From the NCBI GenBank assembly GCA_905182995.1, contig CAJJDP010000156.1:203931-267930 (forward strand): a stretch of DNA of 64,000 bases, in the 5' to 3' direction. Position 1 is the first letter of the stretch, and each line of letters opens with the position of its first letter. Both the position numbers and the translations under genes were made by a program. Of this stretch, positions 37,138-48,840 are shown piece after piece. A model generated the notes under the pieces. The model ran no database searches and had not been told where the DNA came from. It saw only the letters and a program-made list of their open reading frames with translations. This DNA is from Paramecium octaurelia. Lineage: Eukaryota; Ciliophora; Oligohymenophorea; Peniculida; Parameciidae.

Positions 37138-37380
37138 ATGAAACCCTTACGTATACAACAATCAATATCTTTTTTTGAAAAAGAATTAATTATCGATCAT
37201 TTGATTAACTCTACAAAGAATAGCAATTCTTAGGAGATTATGAATAGTATTATAATATATCGTTTTAGTGAAGAAATGAAAAAATAAATATTGAATATTA
37301 AAATATAACTTTAATCATTTTCGAATTGTGACAAGGTTAGAATCAACTGTTTGAACTTTAAGAAATATTATTTTAAATGA
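37138..37380 (+). CDS. Short hypothetical ORF
   Basis: 80 codons from ATG 37138 (MKPLRIQQSISFFEKELIID) to TGA 37378-37380, rich in Ile, Lys, Asn and Ser. No domain, no neighbour link. With one stop codon, an 80-codon frame can arise by chance in AT-rich DNA, so this is weak. Confidence 0.25.
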
Positions 37381-37476
37381 AAATAATAAAATGCTATTGA
37401 AAATAATAATTTAATTAGAATCATTTTTTTAAGTTTAAATTAATACTATAAGCTTGCATATCAATAATAATGTATC

Positions 37477-38743
37477 TCAAAATTCATCATCATTTTAGAT
37501 CTCATTTTGTAAATTTCCACAACTTTGAAAATCCTCATAATCAGCTATTAAATCACCAAATTAGTCTCTTTATTCACTCATCTCTTTCTCTTTTCGACCT
37601 TAGCCAACATACCAATGTCCAAATCCTCTTTTCGCATACAATATATCAAACTTACGAGTTAATAATTTAAATCTACTCACAATTGAAGCATCATTAGAAA
37701 AGAAGGTTCCAGTTTGTTTCATTTATGCTAGTTCAGGTAATACTTAGTAATTGGATGATTGACATTAAAATATATTTGGACTTTAGCCAAAGTAATTTTC
37801 AAAATTTTTTAGTGTTAAATCAAATTTACCATAAAAAGAGTTCAATTATTTTTACCTAAATAATAACGCAGTAGAAATATAATTAGGACTTTTAGGACAT
37901 TGATATAATTTTTACTCTACTTTTGTGAAATATTTGATAAATTATTCTTGTTTTAATTCGTTTCTAGTGTAATCATTTATTAAAGTCATTTAGCCATATG
38001 ATGGAATTAAAAAATGCATCTAAGGATAAGGGCACAAATTTGATAAAAATTTAGAATTATCACTGTTGTTAAACCTTCTTAATCCAGTATATGAACTAAT
38101 TATTTGAGAAACCACATTATTTAAATGTTGATAATCAACAAAGTCCAAACCTAATTGATGATCAATAACATTGACTAATTGTCAAATATTGTAATGCTGT
38201 AAAAGTTCTCTATCAGGACTTGACTTGAGTTAATAGTATTATAAATTTCTACAGTACTATTACACATTTCTGAAGATGGGAAAATCATAAATCCGTGTAT
38301 TTTTACCTTCAGTTTCACATATTATGTTATATAATATACTAATCTACATAAAATCCTGACCCAGTTCCTCCACCTATTGAATTTGTTATTACTATTTCTT
38401 CTAATCGATCCATCGTTTCTATTTTTTTTCTAATATAATCTAATGCTTCAAACAAAATCTTATCTCCAACACTATACCACCCTCGATAATAAGTCGATGC
38501 ATCCTCTTTTGCATGTAAAAATGAGTTATTCTTAAATTTTATTGATGTATTCTTTTAGACTTCATGTATTATTCTATCATCTGTATCTAAGAAAAGTGCT
38601 TATGGATAATAAATCCCATCAACTTCTTCATAAATATAATTCTTCTGAGTTGTTTCGTTGTATTCTTTTTCATACAATTTCCATAACATTTCACCAATCT
38701 TTACTCCAGCCCCTCCAACTTGAATATGCAAAGAAGAAGACAT
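37477..38743 (-). pseudogene. Divergent alpha-tubulin-like gene broken by frameshifts
   Basis: Starts 'MSSSLHIQVGGAGVKIGEML' (tubulin HVGQAGVQIG) and keeps the nucleotide loop as 'SIGGGTGSG'. The C-terminal half is one long clean frame with 'NNVVSQIISSYTGLRRF', 'LCPYPQMHFLIPSYG' and 'KFDILYAKRGFGHWYVGQG', ending at TGA 37477-37479. The span equals ~422 codons, near normal tubulin size. Between GGGTGSG and 'VSQIIS' (about 38150-38350) the homology moves through three or more frames, with no GT...AG introns to explain it. The sequence is far from conserved tubulins, so it was either a divergent tubulin isoform that later died or is damaged by sequencing errors. Confidence 0.75.
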
Positions 38744-39355
38744 CTAAAGATAATAAATTTTTAAATGGTGAATAATTTTTGATAGTAAATAAGACTTAAA
38801 TTGAACAGAGATTATAACATTTCCATACGTCTTTTCTACTAATTTTTATAACAATTTATAGAGGACATGATATCTTCTATTCTACTTAGCGGATTTTAAT
38901 CGTTATTTTTATAAATGAATAAGTATTATCCTAACTTAATTTCAATAATTAATTAGTATTGGTTCGCTTCATAAATAATTATATATGATTAAGACATCGG
39001 AATGCAATTAAGATAAATGATAATAATAATTGAAAATTATAATATGGATGTAGCTAATTTTAGATTTCACAAACTTTTGGAGGTAATCTATGTAGGAATA
39101 AATGTATTTCACTAAAAAAATTTAAAGTTATTTGTTCTCGAAAGAGTTTTCTTAAAGTAAAAAAAAAAGAAGATTTATAATCTGTTGGTGTGATTTTATT
39201 ATATTTCTATCAATTGCGAAATTACTATCTTTTGAGATTTTTTAAACTAAAGTTAAGTTTCTGCGTAATAAAGAAACAATTTGTCTAAATAATTGGAGAA
39301 GATTTAATTTAATGTAAATTAGAATATTATTTTAATAGAATTCTAATTAATGAAT
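38744..39355. other. Intergenic, AT-rich
   Basis: Upstream side of the tubulin-like pseudogene. No credible gene on either strand. Confidence 0.45.
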
Positions 39356-39750
39356 GTTGATTAAGAATCCATTTGAAAGATTCAGTTTAGATTAAGATGG
39401 AACATCAATGAACTAATAGCCAGTGACCACACAGCAATTAAGTTGAACAGATCTTAATATCAAGAATTAGTTAAAATGCTTTAACAAACCTGACAAGGAA
39501 CCAGAAAATAACTTCTATCATGTGTAAATTCTAGCTAGCAAGTTGGGCTATTAATATAATTAATCTTAGATTGTAATAAATTCTTACTATTGCATCTACA
39601 CAATATTGACAAGGAAAATAACAATAAATACATATGGTATCATCAACATTTAAAGTGTTTATAATACATCGATATTTGATTATTACCAACAAAATATGAA
39701 GAGTGAGTCCTACTCTTTTCAAAATATCATTTTAAGTCAACATGTTTGAC
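39356..39750 (+). CDS. Possible short gene or gene fragment
   Basis: Begins MLIKNPFERFSLDQDGTS. After a frame change (no clear intron) a coding-like run follows, 'DKEPENNFYHVQILASKLGY', to a TGA near 39748. It crosses the left border of the 39550 duplication. Family unknown; the frame break makes it doubtful. Confidence 0.25.
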
Positions 39751-40050
39751 AATCAGAATAAATAGCCAAATTTCATTTATTGTCTTGTTGGTTGATTTTA
39801 TACTTTATATTTAAATTTTCTTTTTAAATTTTAGTTTTATGTTTAAACTGAGTTAATTTGATTTTTCAATCCATAATTAGAATTTGATAAATCCTTTAGA
39901 AAATGGAGTCAAGACAATTTAAAAAATGGAATTACATATTACTTAATAAATTTATAAACTTAATTAAGTATCATTATCTTTATCCTAAATATATTTTATG
40001 TTACGGAATGAATAATTAGAGCATCGCTAATCACAAACTGATAACACAAA

Positions 40051-40443
40051 ATGAATTAAAAAGTGATAAATGTACAAGTGATACCTTAAGTAGAAGAATA
40101 AAATAAAAGACCTAGGAGAACTTTCGCTTATGGAGATAATTTAGTAGTAACAGAAGTACTGATAAAAACTGAATTGGCTAGCTCATCAAAGTCTGACTGT
40201 TTCAAAAATATAAATTTGTAAAACAGAATTTGGTAATTGATTGTATTTATATCTGAAATTTAACCATATTCTCCAATGAATCGAAAATTATTTGAGAATG
40301 CAAAATCTAGCAAGAATAGGTTTCTATTGTTTAAGTTACCCTAAACTCTACGATTACAAAAGGTTGCTGCCAATAATAAAACTAAAATTAATAGATTAGT
40401 TTTAACATTATTAATTACGTTTAGGTATATTGAATTAAAATGA
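40051..40443 (+). CDS. Hypothetical protein, 130 residues
   Basis: A frame from ATG 40051 to TGA 40441-40443. The first 50 residues look most protein-like (MNQKVINVQVIPQVEEQN, then 'RPRRTFAYGDNLVV'); the rest is Leu/Ile/Lys/Asn-rich. No domain recognised; an intron downstream may extend it. Its copy in the duplicated block is at 41438-41830. Confidence 0.4.
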
Positions 40444-41437
40444 GGTTTCTTGAAGTAAGCATACTGGAATTGAAATTACAAAAACGCCTACAAGTCCAAA
40501 GAAAATATGAGTCTTACTTTTGTAGTCAAAATAGGTAAATCACTTAAAATTTGGAAAGTTGAGCTTAGTTCAATAAAATTAATATGTCTTTTACATTTGC
40601 TAAAAATTAGAATGGGGCTATTGTATCAAGTTTAAAATAGTCAAATAATTAATTAGTTTCCCATGCATAAATTTAGATTTAAATTATCATCTGGGAAAGA
40701 AGTAAATAAATAATAATGAAATAAATAGTTTTGTTATTATAATTTATACACAAAAGGAATTTAGAATGGCTAACTTTTGATTATGAATTGCATCGACAAG
40801 ATATTATCAAACCTAGATAATGGGTTTTAGACTAAGTTTATTAAAGAGAACGAATTAATTTGGATTGCCGGTAGTTGAAATTGGATATACCTCTAGTAGG
40901 TTTGATTCTTTATTCACCTCCATTTAAATAAGGTTNATTAATATAATTAATCTTAGATTGTAATAAATTCTTACTATTGCATCTACACAATATTGACAAG
41001 GAAAATAACAATAAATACATATGGTATCATCAACATTTAAAGTGTTTATAATACATCGATATTTGATTATTACCAACAAAATATGAAGAGTGAGTCCTAC
41101 TCTTTTCAAAATATCATTTTAAGTCAACATGTTTGACAATCAGAATAAATAGCCAAATTTCATTTATTGTCTTGTTGGTTGATTTTATACTTTATATTTA
41201 AATTTTCTTTTTAAATTTTAGTTTTATGTTTAAACTGAGTTAATTTGATTTTTCAATCCATAATTAGAATTTGATAAATCCTTTAGAAAATGGAGTCAAG
41301 ACAATTTAAAAAATGGAATTACATATTACTTAATAAATTTATAAACTTAATTAAGTATCATTATCTTTATCCTAAATATATTTTATGTTACGGAATGAAT
41401 AATTAGAGCATCGCTAATCACAAACTGATAACACAAA

Positions 41438-41830
41438 ATGAATTAAAAAGTGATAAATGTACAAGTGATACCTTAAGTAGAAGAATAAAATAAAAGACCT
41501 AGGAGAACTTTCGCTTATGGAGATAATTTAGTAGTAACAGAAGTACTGATAAAAACTGAATTGGCTAGCTCATCAAAGTCTGACTGTTTCAAAAATATAA
41601 ATTTGTAAAACAGAATTTGGTAATTGATTGTATTTATATCTGAAATTTAACCATATTCTCCAATGAATCGAAAATTATTTGAGAATGCAAAATCTAGCAA
41701 GAATAGGTTTCTATTGTTTAAGTTACCCTAAACTCTACGATTACAAAAGGTTGCTGCCAATAATAAAACTAAAATTAATAGATTAGTTTTAACATTATTA
41801 ATTACGTTTAGGTATATTGAATTAAAATGA
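41438..41830 (+). CDS. Copy of the 40051 hypothetical ORF
   Basis: Lies in the second copy of the 1,386-bp block and appears to have the same sequence. If the duplication is an assembly overlap, this is the same gene listed twice. Confidence 0.35.
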
Positions 41831-42322
41831 GGTTTCTTGAAGTAAGCATACTGGAATTGAAATTACAAAAACGCCTACAAGTCCAAAGAAAATATGAGTC
41901 TTACTTTTGTAGTCAAAATAGGTAAATCACTTAAAATTTGGAAAGTTGAGCTTAGTTCAATAAAATTAATATGTCTTTTACATTTGCTAAAAATTAGAAT
42001 GGGGCTATTGTATCAAGTTTAAAATAGTCAAATAATTAATTAGTTTCCCATGCATAAATTTAGATTTAAATTATCATCTGGGAAAGAAGTAAATAAATAA
42101 TAATGAAATAAATAGTTTTGTTATTATAATTTATACACAAAAGGAATTTAGAATGGCTAACTTTTGATTATGAATTGCATCGACAAGATATTATCAAACC
42201 TAGATAATGGGTTTTAGACTAAGTTTATTAAAGAGAACGAATTAATTTGGATTGCCGGTAGTTGAAATTGGATATACCTCTAGTAGGTTTGATTCTTTAT
42301 TCACCTCCATTTAAATAAGGTT

Positions 42323-43345
42323 TGAAAACAATACATTAGTCTATTCTATTTTATATAAAAAAAGTATTTCAAATTCAAAAAGCATAATTAATTTTAATTA
42401 TTATTATTATTATTCTATTTAACATAAAAATAACTCAATCATTCAGTTAAAAGCTTTGCAATTATTTTTTCCAATCTATTACATTAGTTTTTTGGTTATT
42501 GTATTTACTAATTATTATTGAAGATGCCTCTTAGATTTATTAAAAACTCTGAAATATGGAAATTGGAATGGAAATTTATTATATGGCGGTATGAAAGATT
42601 ACATTAGTGGGTCCTACAGATTTTAGGGTACAGGTAGAACAGCTAATTAAAATTATTGGGGAGAAATTTGTATATTGAATTTTAATTCATTTCTTCTATC
42701 TCGTTAAAGTAATTATTGATAAAAGTAGTTTAACCAAAGTTTCCGTTGTTCATCCTACTGATAACCTTATTTGTATGCTTTGCTATAAGAAGTTCTAGAG
42801 GGGGTAATATCAAATCTAAAAATTCGTTAGGTAAGCATTTAGGAAATCCACAAACCTTTTTAAAGCTAGATTTATATAATTTTTATAAGCGTTGAAATAT
42901 GTTTTTGTATTTCTAGGTTGGGATTGAAGGACAAANAATAAAAAAAAATTAATTTTAATTGATATAAACTTTTTTTTATAATAAGAAAAAGAATTTTATT
43001 TAATCGAATATACACTGATCACCCATTTGATACCTATAAATTAATTTAAATCTTTTTTTAAGAATTAAGAAATAATTTGAATCATAAAATAAGAATCTAT
43101 GAGAATGATTTATTAAATTCAAGTTCATTAACAATTGTAGAGATGCAATTGATAATTATGATTATACTGTTAAGGAAATTCTATAAATGATATTTTCAAT
43201 TTTAAGTCAAATTAATCACAAAGATGTGAGAATCAATAAATAATATTCCAAACAAAAACAAAAGATACTAATAAATTTCAACATTAATTAGATTCATAAT
43301 ATTTATTGAAAAATAATATGATTGGAATTTTATAGCATGTTTACA
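42323..43345. other. Mostly non-coding stretch with a single N at 42936
   Basis: Apart from the short fragment at 42554-42719, I see no gene. It contains an ATT microsatellite near 42400 and poly-A/T runs. At the N at 42936 I could not see a repeat across the gap, unlike the other single-N joins. Confidence 0.45.
42554..42719 (+). pseudogene. Fragment resembling Gly/Asn/Trp repeat proteins
   Basis: A 55-codon stretch reads 'YGNWNGNLLYGGMKDYISGS' and then 'GTGRTANQNYWGEI'. The G-N-W-N-G and Y-G-G pattern recalls repeat proteins (MORN-like or ciliate-specific), but it is too short to name. It has no start, and the frame ends at TGA 42717-42719. Confidence 0.3.
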
Positions 43346-46300
43346 TCATAATTCAACCTCTGATATATATTCTAAATTCTTTGTATTTTATTTTATTTTT
43401 ATGCAAAATACTAATAACAGTACGACTATTATTGAAAGCAAAATATAAACCCATCTTCTAAAGTTAAAATTAAATGATTTAGGCAAATGGAATGTTACAT
43501 TATAAGTTCCAGATGAATACACATTTTCACAATAGATAGAAACATTAATTTCATTGTTACTTGTAAAAACAATTTTGGTTAAGTTCCATGTACTTATTGC
43601 TTATGAATATATTGAGTTATTAAAAAATGATAAGATAATTCCAATATTCTAGGGGTTGGTCTTATTTACAATCATTGCTTTTTAAACTGATGTTGTATTA
43701 AACTAACCTAACATTAAAATTGGCTCAAATGGATTTTGTAGTTCTGCTAAATTAGCAAGTTAATAAATTCCAACAAAGTAATCATTGAAAAAATATTAAA
43801 ATTATTGCATCAAAATGCCCTCTGAATATACTATGTAACCATCATTGATTAAATTATAATTTGGAATGGTTTAAATAACTGAGGCCAGGACAGGCGAACC
43901 CAAAATCTATTCCATAATTACTCTGATCTTTATTATGAAACTGAGATTACTATTGCTTACTATCAAAATTATATTATGACCTTCAGTCTGTAAAATCAAA
44001 AGGTTATAAATTATCTCAGACACCAAAAAACAACCAAATTATTAATTGCAAATTTATAACTGGTAAGAAACTATGGATGATAACTAAATGGAATTAACTG
44101 AAACAAACATCATTTGATAATAGAGCTAAAATCCATTAGTCATGAATAATATTATTGTGTTTGATTAAAAATCAAAAGAATTGGATTACAATAAACCAAT
44201 ATCAAAATCTTGACACATGCTTTTGTTATTTTTATAAACAGATAATTGTTATAAGCTGCTGTTAAATGAGTTAATCCAATACAATTCCTAACTTTTATTA
44301 TTGAGCATAGCCAAAATAAATATTTAGTCTAATAAGCAGCTTATTTTTTAAATTTTTTAAAATGTTTAGTTAAATTAGATATGATTGAATTTTGATACAA
44401 TACCGGAAGTATTTAATGTAAAAGTTAGCCAATACTAAGAAATATCATTGTAACAGATTGAATATAAATTGTTTTGATTAGATGTTGATATCAAACATTC
44501 ATTAAAATTTAGATATGAGTAACTAAAATTTGATAGGATAGTCAAATCACCGTTAAGAATTTGAATAGTTTCATTATTCTATAAAGCAAAAAATTAGTTA
44601 TTGATAGAGGTTATTAATGTGTAATTGTCAGTATTATTTGAAATTTATAATCTTGAAGGTTAATCTACATAACAATATTAAGGGGAAATGCATTAACAAT
44701 CACTGACTTGTCTATCTATGATTAAACTGATAGGATATTAGATTGCAATTGAATTAATCTCAGATGACTAATTTATAGGCCTAAGTATTAAATTATCTTA
44801 AGTAAGTTGAATTTGCTACTGTTTTTGATTCTAAAAAGTTGTGAAATTTGATAAATAAGAAATACTTTCATTAGGAGTTTGGTAGACAGATTTTGGATTT
44901 ATTCCTGAAACTACAGAATAATTATATATCACTTAAGGGTAGGTTTTTGTGTAGTATACGTCTGGATTGCCTCCATCAAAAGAAGAATTGAATATTTAGA
45001 AATTATTAAGATTGAAAAAACTATTGTTATAAAAAAGTACTGCAGAGTTAAAATTGTCTTGCATCAAAAAAATAGCTGAAGTGCATACTATTGGTGATGC
45101 CAATTCGAGGATATAATAGAAACTCATATGCTGTGGTAAAGAAGGATTATAAATATAAACGGTATAATTACTAAAAGTCACATAAAAGTACTAATTATCA
45201 GATTATATAATCATATTATTATCAAATTTTACACTATACATGCTTTTTGAATAATAATATTTAGGTAAATTGTTATAGTTCCAAACTTTGAAACAAATAT
45301 TCTGATCATTATTGCAAATGTATGATAAAATGAGTTATTAGTTTACTAAATTTATTTATTAAATTTTGAAATTTACTTAAATCACTGAAATAGGGGTTGG
45401 AATGTTATTTTAACCTATTGAAACTATGATAACTTCATTGATATTATTGATAAATAGTAAAGAAGATAACAATTAAGTATTCATAACAATTTATATTGGA
45501 TTAAATTGAATATTTTTGAAAAGCTTATTTATTAATTATTAATTTAATGTAACAATATTTGTGTAATCTAAAGATAGTATTTAGATTTCTTTATTTAGAT
45601 ATAAAATTATAATATATTGATAAGCTACAAGAAAATCTGAGAATACTTCTTAAAATGTAAAATTCGATTATTCAATATTATGTTGACTGTTATAGTAAAA
45701 TTTAAACAAGTAAATTGTCGAATTTTCTTTTAACCCTGCTATTACCATCATAGGTTATGAACTATATGCAGTCTATAATTAATCTGCATTGATAGAAATT
45801 TATGATGAATTTTTAATAGAGCATTAATAGGGTGATTTTTAATTTGGTTGATAGCAATAATTATAATCAAGCGATGAACCATTNNNNNNNNNNNNNNNNN
45901 NNNNNNNNNNNNNNNNNNNNNNNNNNNNNNNNNNNNNNNNNNNNNNNNNNNNNNNNNNNNNNNNNNNNNNNNNNNNNNNNNNNNNNNNNNNNNNNNNNNN
46001 NNNNNNNNNNNNNNNNNNNNNNNNNNNNNNNNNNNNNNNNNNNNNNNNNNNNNNNNNNNNNNNNNNNNNNNNNNNNNNNNNNNNNNNNNNNNNNNNNNNN
46101 NNNNNNNNNNNNNNNNNNNNNNNNNNNNNNNNNNNNNNNNNNNNNNNNNNNNNNNNATGATTAAACTGATAGGATATTAGATTGCAATTGAATTAATCTC
46201 AGATGACTAATTTATAGGCCTAAGTATTAAATTATCTTAAGTAAGTTGAATTTGCTACTGTTTTTGATTCTAAAAAGTTGTGAAATTTGATAAATAAGAA

Positions 46301-48840
46301 ATACTTTCATTAGGAGTTTGGTAGACAGATTTTGGATTTATTCCTGAAACTACAGAATAATTATATATCACTTAAGGGTAGGTTTTTGTGTAGTATACGT
46401 CTGGATTGCCTCCATCAAAAGAAGAATTGAATATTTAGAAATTATTAAGATTGAAAAAACTATTGTTATAAAAAAGTACTGCAGAGTTAAAATTGTCTTG
46501 CATCAAAAAAATAGCTGAAGTGCATACTATTGGTGATGCCAATTCGAGGATATAATAGAAACTCATATGCTGTGGTAAAGAAGGATTATAAATATAAACG
46601 GTATAATTACTAAAAGTCACATAAAAGTACTAATTATCAGATTATATAATCATATTATTATCAAATTTTACACTATACATGCTTTTTGAATAATAATATT
46701 TAGGTAAATTGTTATAGTTCCAAACTTTGAAACAAATATTCTGATCATTATTGCAAATGTATGATAAAATGAGTTATTAGTTTACTAAATTTATTTATTA
46801 AATTTTGAAATTTACTTAAATCACTGAAATAGGGGTTGGAATGTTATTTTAACCTATTGAAACTATGATAACTTCATTGATATTATTGATAAATAGTAAA
46901 GAAGATAACAATTAAGTATTCATAACAATTTATATTGGATTAAATTGAATATTTTTGAAAAGCTTATTTATTAATTATTAATTTAATGTAACAATATTTG
47001 TGTAATCTAAAGATAGTATTTAGATTTCTTTATTTAGATATAAAATTATAATATATTGATAAGCTACAAGAAAATCTGAGAATACTTCTTAAAATGTAAA
47101 ATTCGATTATTCAATATTATGTTGACTGTTATAGTAAAATTTAAACAAGTAAATTGTCGAATTTTCTTTTAACCCTGCTATTACCATCATAGGTTATGAA
47201 CTATATGCAGTCTATAATTAATCTGCATTGATAGAAATTTATGATGAATTTTTAATAGAGCATTAATAGGGTGATTTTTAATTTGGTTGATAGCAATAAT
47301 TATAATCAAGCGATGAACCATTGTATCCAATCAAAAAAAAACCAAGAACATAGGATTATTTAACAAGTTGTGCAAAAGTATATGTTTAATATATATCAGC
47401 TAATTTAGTATAAGTTATCTAATAAAAGCCTTAAGAACTGCTTTCTGAATTTAGTGAATACTGAAGCGCAGGCCCTGAAAAGTTCAAAAAACTAATTATA
47501 GAATTGTAATTCTATTAAAGTTAATACTAATTGAAAAATACATCAGTAGTTACATAAATATTAGTATCATTCTAATCCAAAAGTTAAATATTAAAAATAA
47601 TACTATAAATGCATCCATTTTATCAATTCTTAAACAATTCAAGCTAAATTGTTTATAATTTTTTGCAATAGTTTAGTTAGTGAAGTTTAATGATAAAGTA
47701 GGTTATGAAATTCTATAAGCAAAGATTTTTTAATTAAATGAAAATAATTCATTAAATCCGTTTAAAAATAATTATGAATCATCTAAAAAAATGTGCTCCT
47801 ATTCATAAAATTATTCTAGCTAATAATAAATTTGTATTTTATCTGTAAATTAAAATATTGTATAATAGTTATTTTGGTGTACGTTTTTAAAAGTTTAATT
47901 CACATTTTAATTATATTATTTAGTTAATAGGCCAGAACAACCTGATAGTAGTGTTAAAACTGGCTTTGATAAAGGACATAAAACATATACAAAATCACAG
48001 GAAGAAAAAATCTAAAAGTTATTATAAGCATTTATCATAGATAAATTATAACATGATTTGTAAATGTAAGTATATTCTAGTTTGAAAGTAGACTCTGAAG
48101 ATATTGAAAACATTAAGATACTTGTTGAGGTTAGAACATAAATATTAGGATCTATTTTAATAGGGATACTAAATTCTACAAACTTAACATTGTAGCTACT
48201 CATATTATTAAATTAATCTGATAATAGTGAGAGAAGGGAGTAATTATTAAAATATTAGGCATAAACTATAAAAGCAGTTGTTCCATTAAAAATAGATTAT
48301 ACTTTGGTTGATTATGGCTCTTATGATGAGGATTAAAAAACTATATTCATCTTTGCATCTAGTATTCTCATTAAATACAATTATTTCTCCTAATAACAAT
48401 CAAGTAAAATTTCAAACTCTAAAGACAAATTTATGCTAAAACAAATAAATGAGGATTCGATTTGTTAAGACTGTCCAATTTATTAGAGTACTTAATTCTT
48501 CCATTCGTATAAAGTAACTTCATTTTGTTTTGAAAGCGTAGCAAAATGGGTCTAATTTGTTGATACTGACTAAAATTCTATAATGTCATTGATAATATTT
48601 ACAATTTCCTTCTGTTCCATAAATTTCTTCCCATTAATTGATTAATTCCACATTTGGTATTTGAGAACTTATTTTGCATTTTATAGATTCTACCTGACGT
48701 GTTTTAATAGTCTTTTATAAGTAGTATAAAACATCATCTAGAACGTATTCAAAGTATTCTCCTACTGTTGGATATAAAGCAACAGCTTTCTAGGAACTGT
48801 AGATGGGTATCTACTAAATAATTAAGAATAAAATCATCAT
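43346..48840 (-). CDS. Second giant type I membrane protein, interrupted by gap and duplication
   Basis: Starts with a signal peptide (MMILFLIIQQIPIYSSQK). A 25-nt intron lies at 48578-48602. A long Asn/Ser/Gln/Tyr-rich ectodomain follows with many N-glycosylation sites ('SNYTVYIYNPSLPQHMSFYY', 'CQCISPQYCYVDQPS'). It ends with a membrane helix ('WVYILLSIIVVLLLVFCI'), KIKQ and a short tail to TGA 43346-43348. The run of 273 Ns at 45884-46156 is followed by a repeat of 44718-45883. Collapsing that leaves ~1,340 codons. The total is not a multiple of three with one intron, so at least one more intron is likely. Layout and composition resemble the 4612-9925 gene; common descent is possible but not shown. 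Confidence 0.7.
44718..47322 (+). repeat. 1,166-bp duplication flanking the N gap (probable assembly overlap)
   Basis: 44718-45883 recurs as 46157-47322, with the N run between the copies. The gap was evidently placed although the two contigs overlap. Confidence 0.85.
45884..46156. other. Assembly gap, 273 Ns
   Basis: Run of N inside the giant membrane protein gene. The sequence after it repeats what came before, so the true gap length may be zero or negative. Confidence 0.99.

Larger units (their letters stand above)
39550..42322 (+). repeat. 1,386-bp head-to-tail duplication around one N (probable assembly overlap)
   Basis: 39550-40935 recurs as 40937-42322 with a single N at 40936. Lines compared agree, including the ORF at 40051 and its copy at 41438. 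Confidence 0.85.

Noticed and set aside
39531..41109. Minus ORFs MKRVGLTLHILLVII... in two copies
   Set aside because: Short hydrophobic frames opposite a better plus frame; no start context or family.
43890..43920. GGGTTCG-like string on the minus strand as a tRNA T-arm
   Set aside because: Lies inside the open frame of the giant membrane protein and has no acceptor stem partner.
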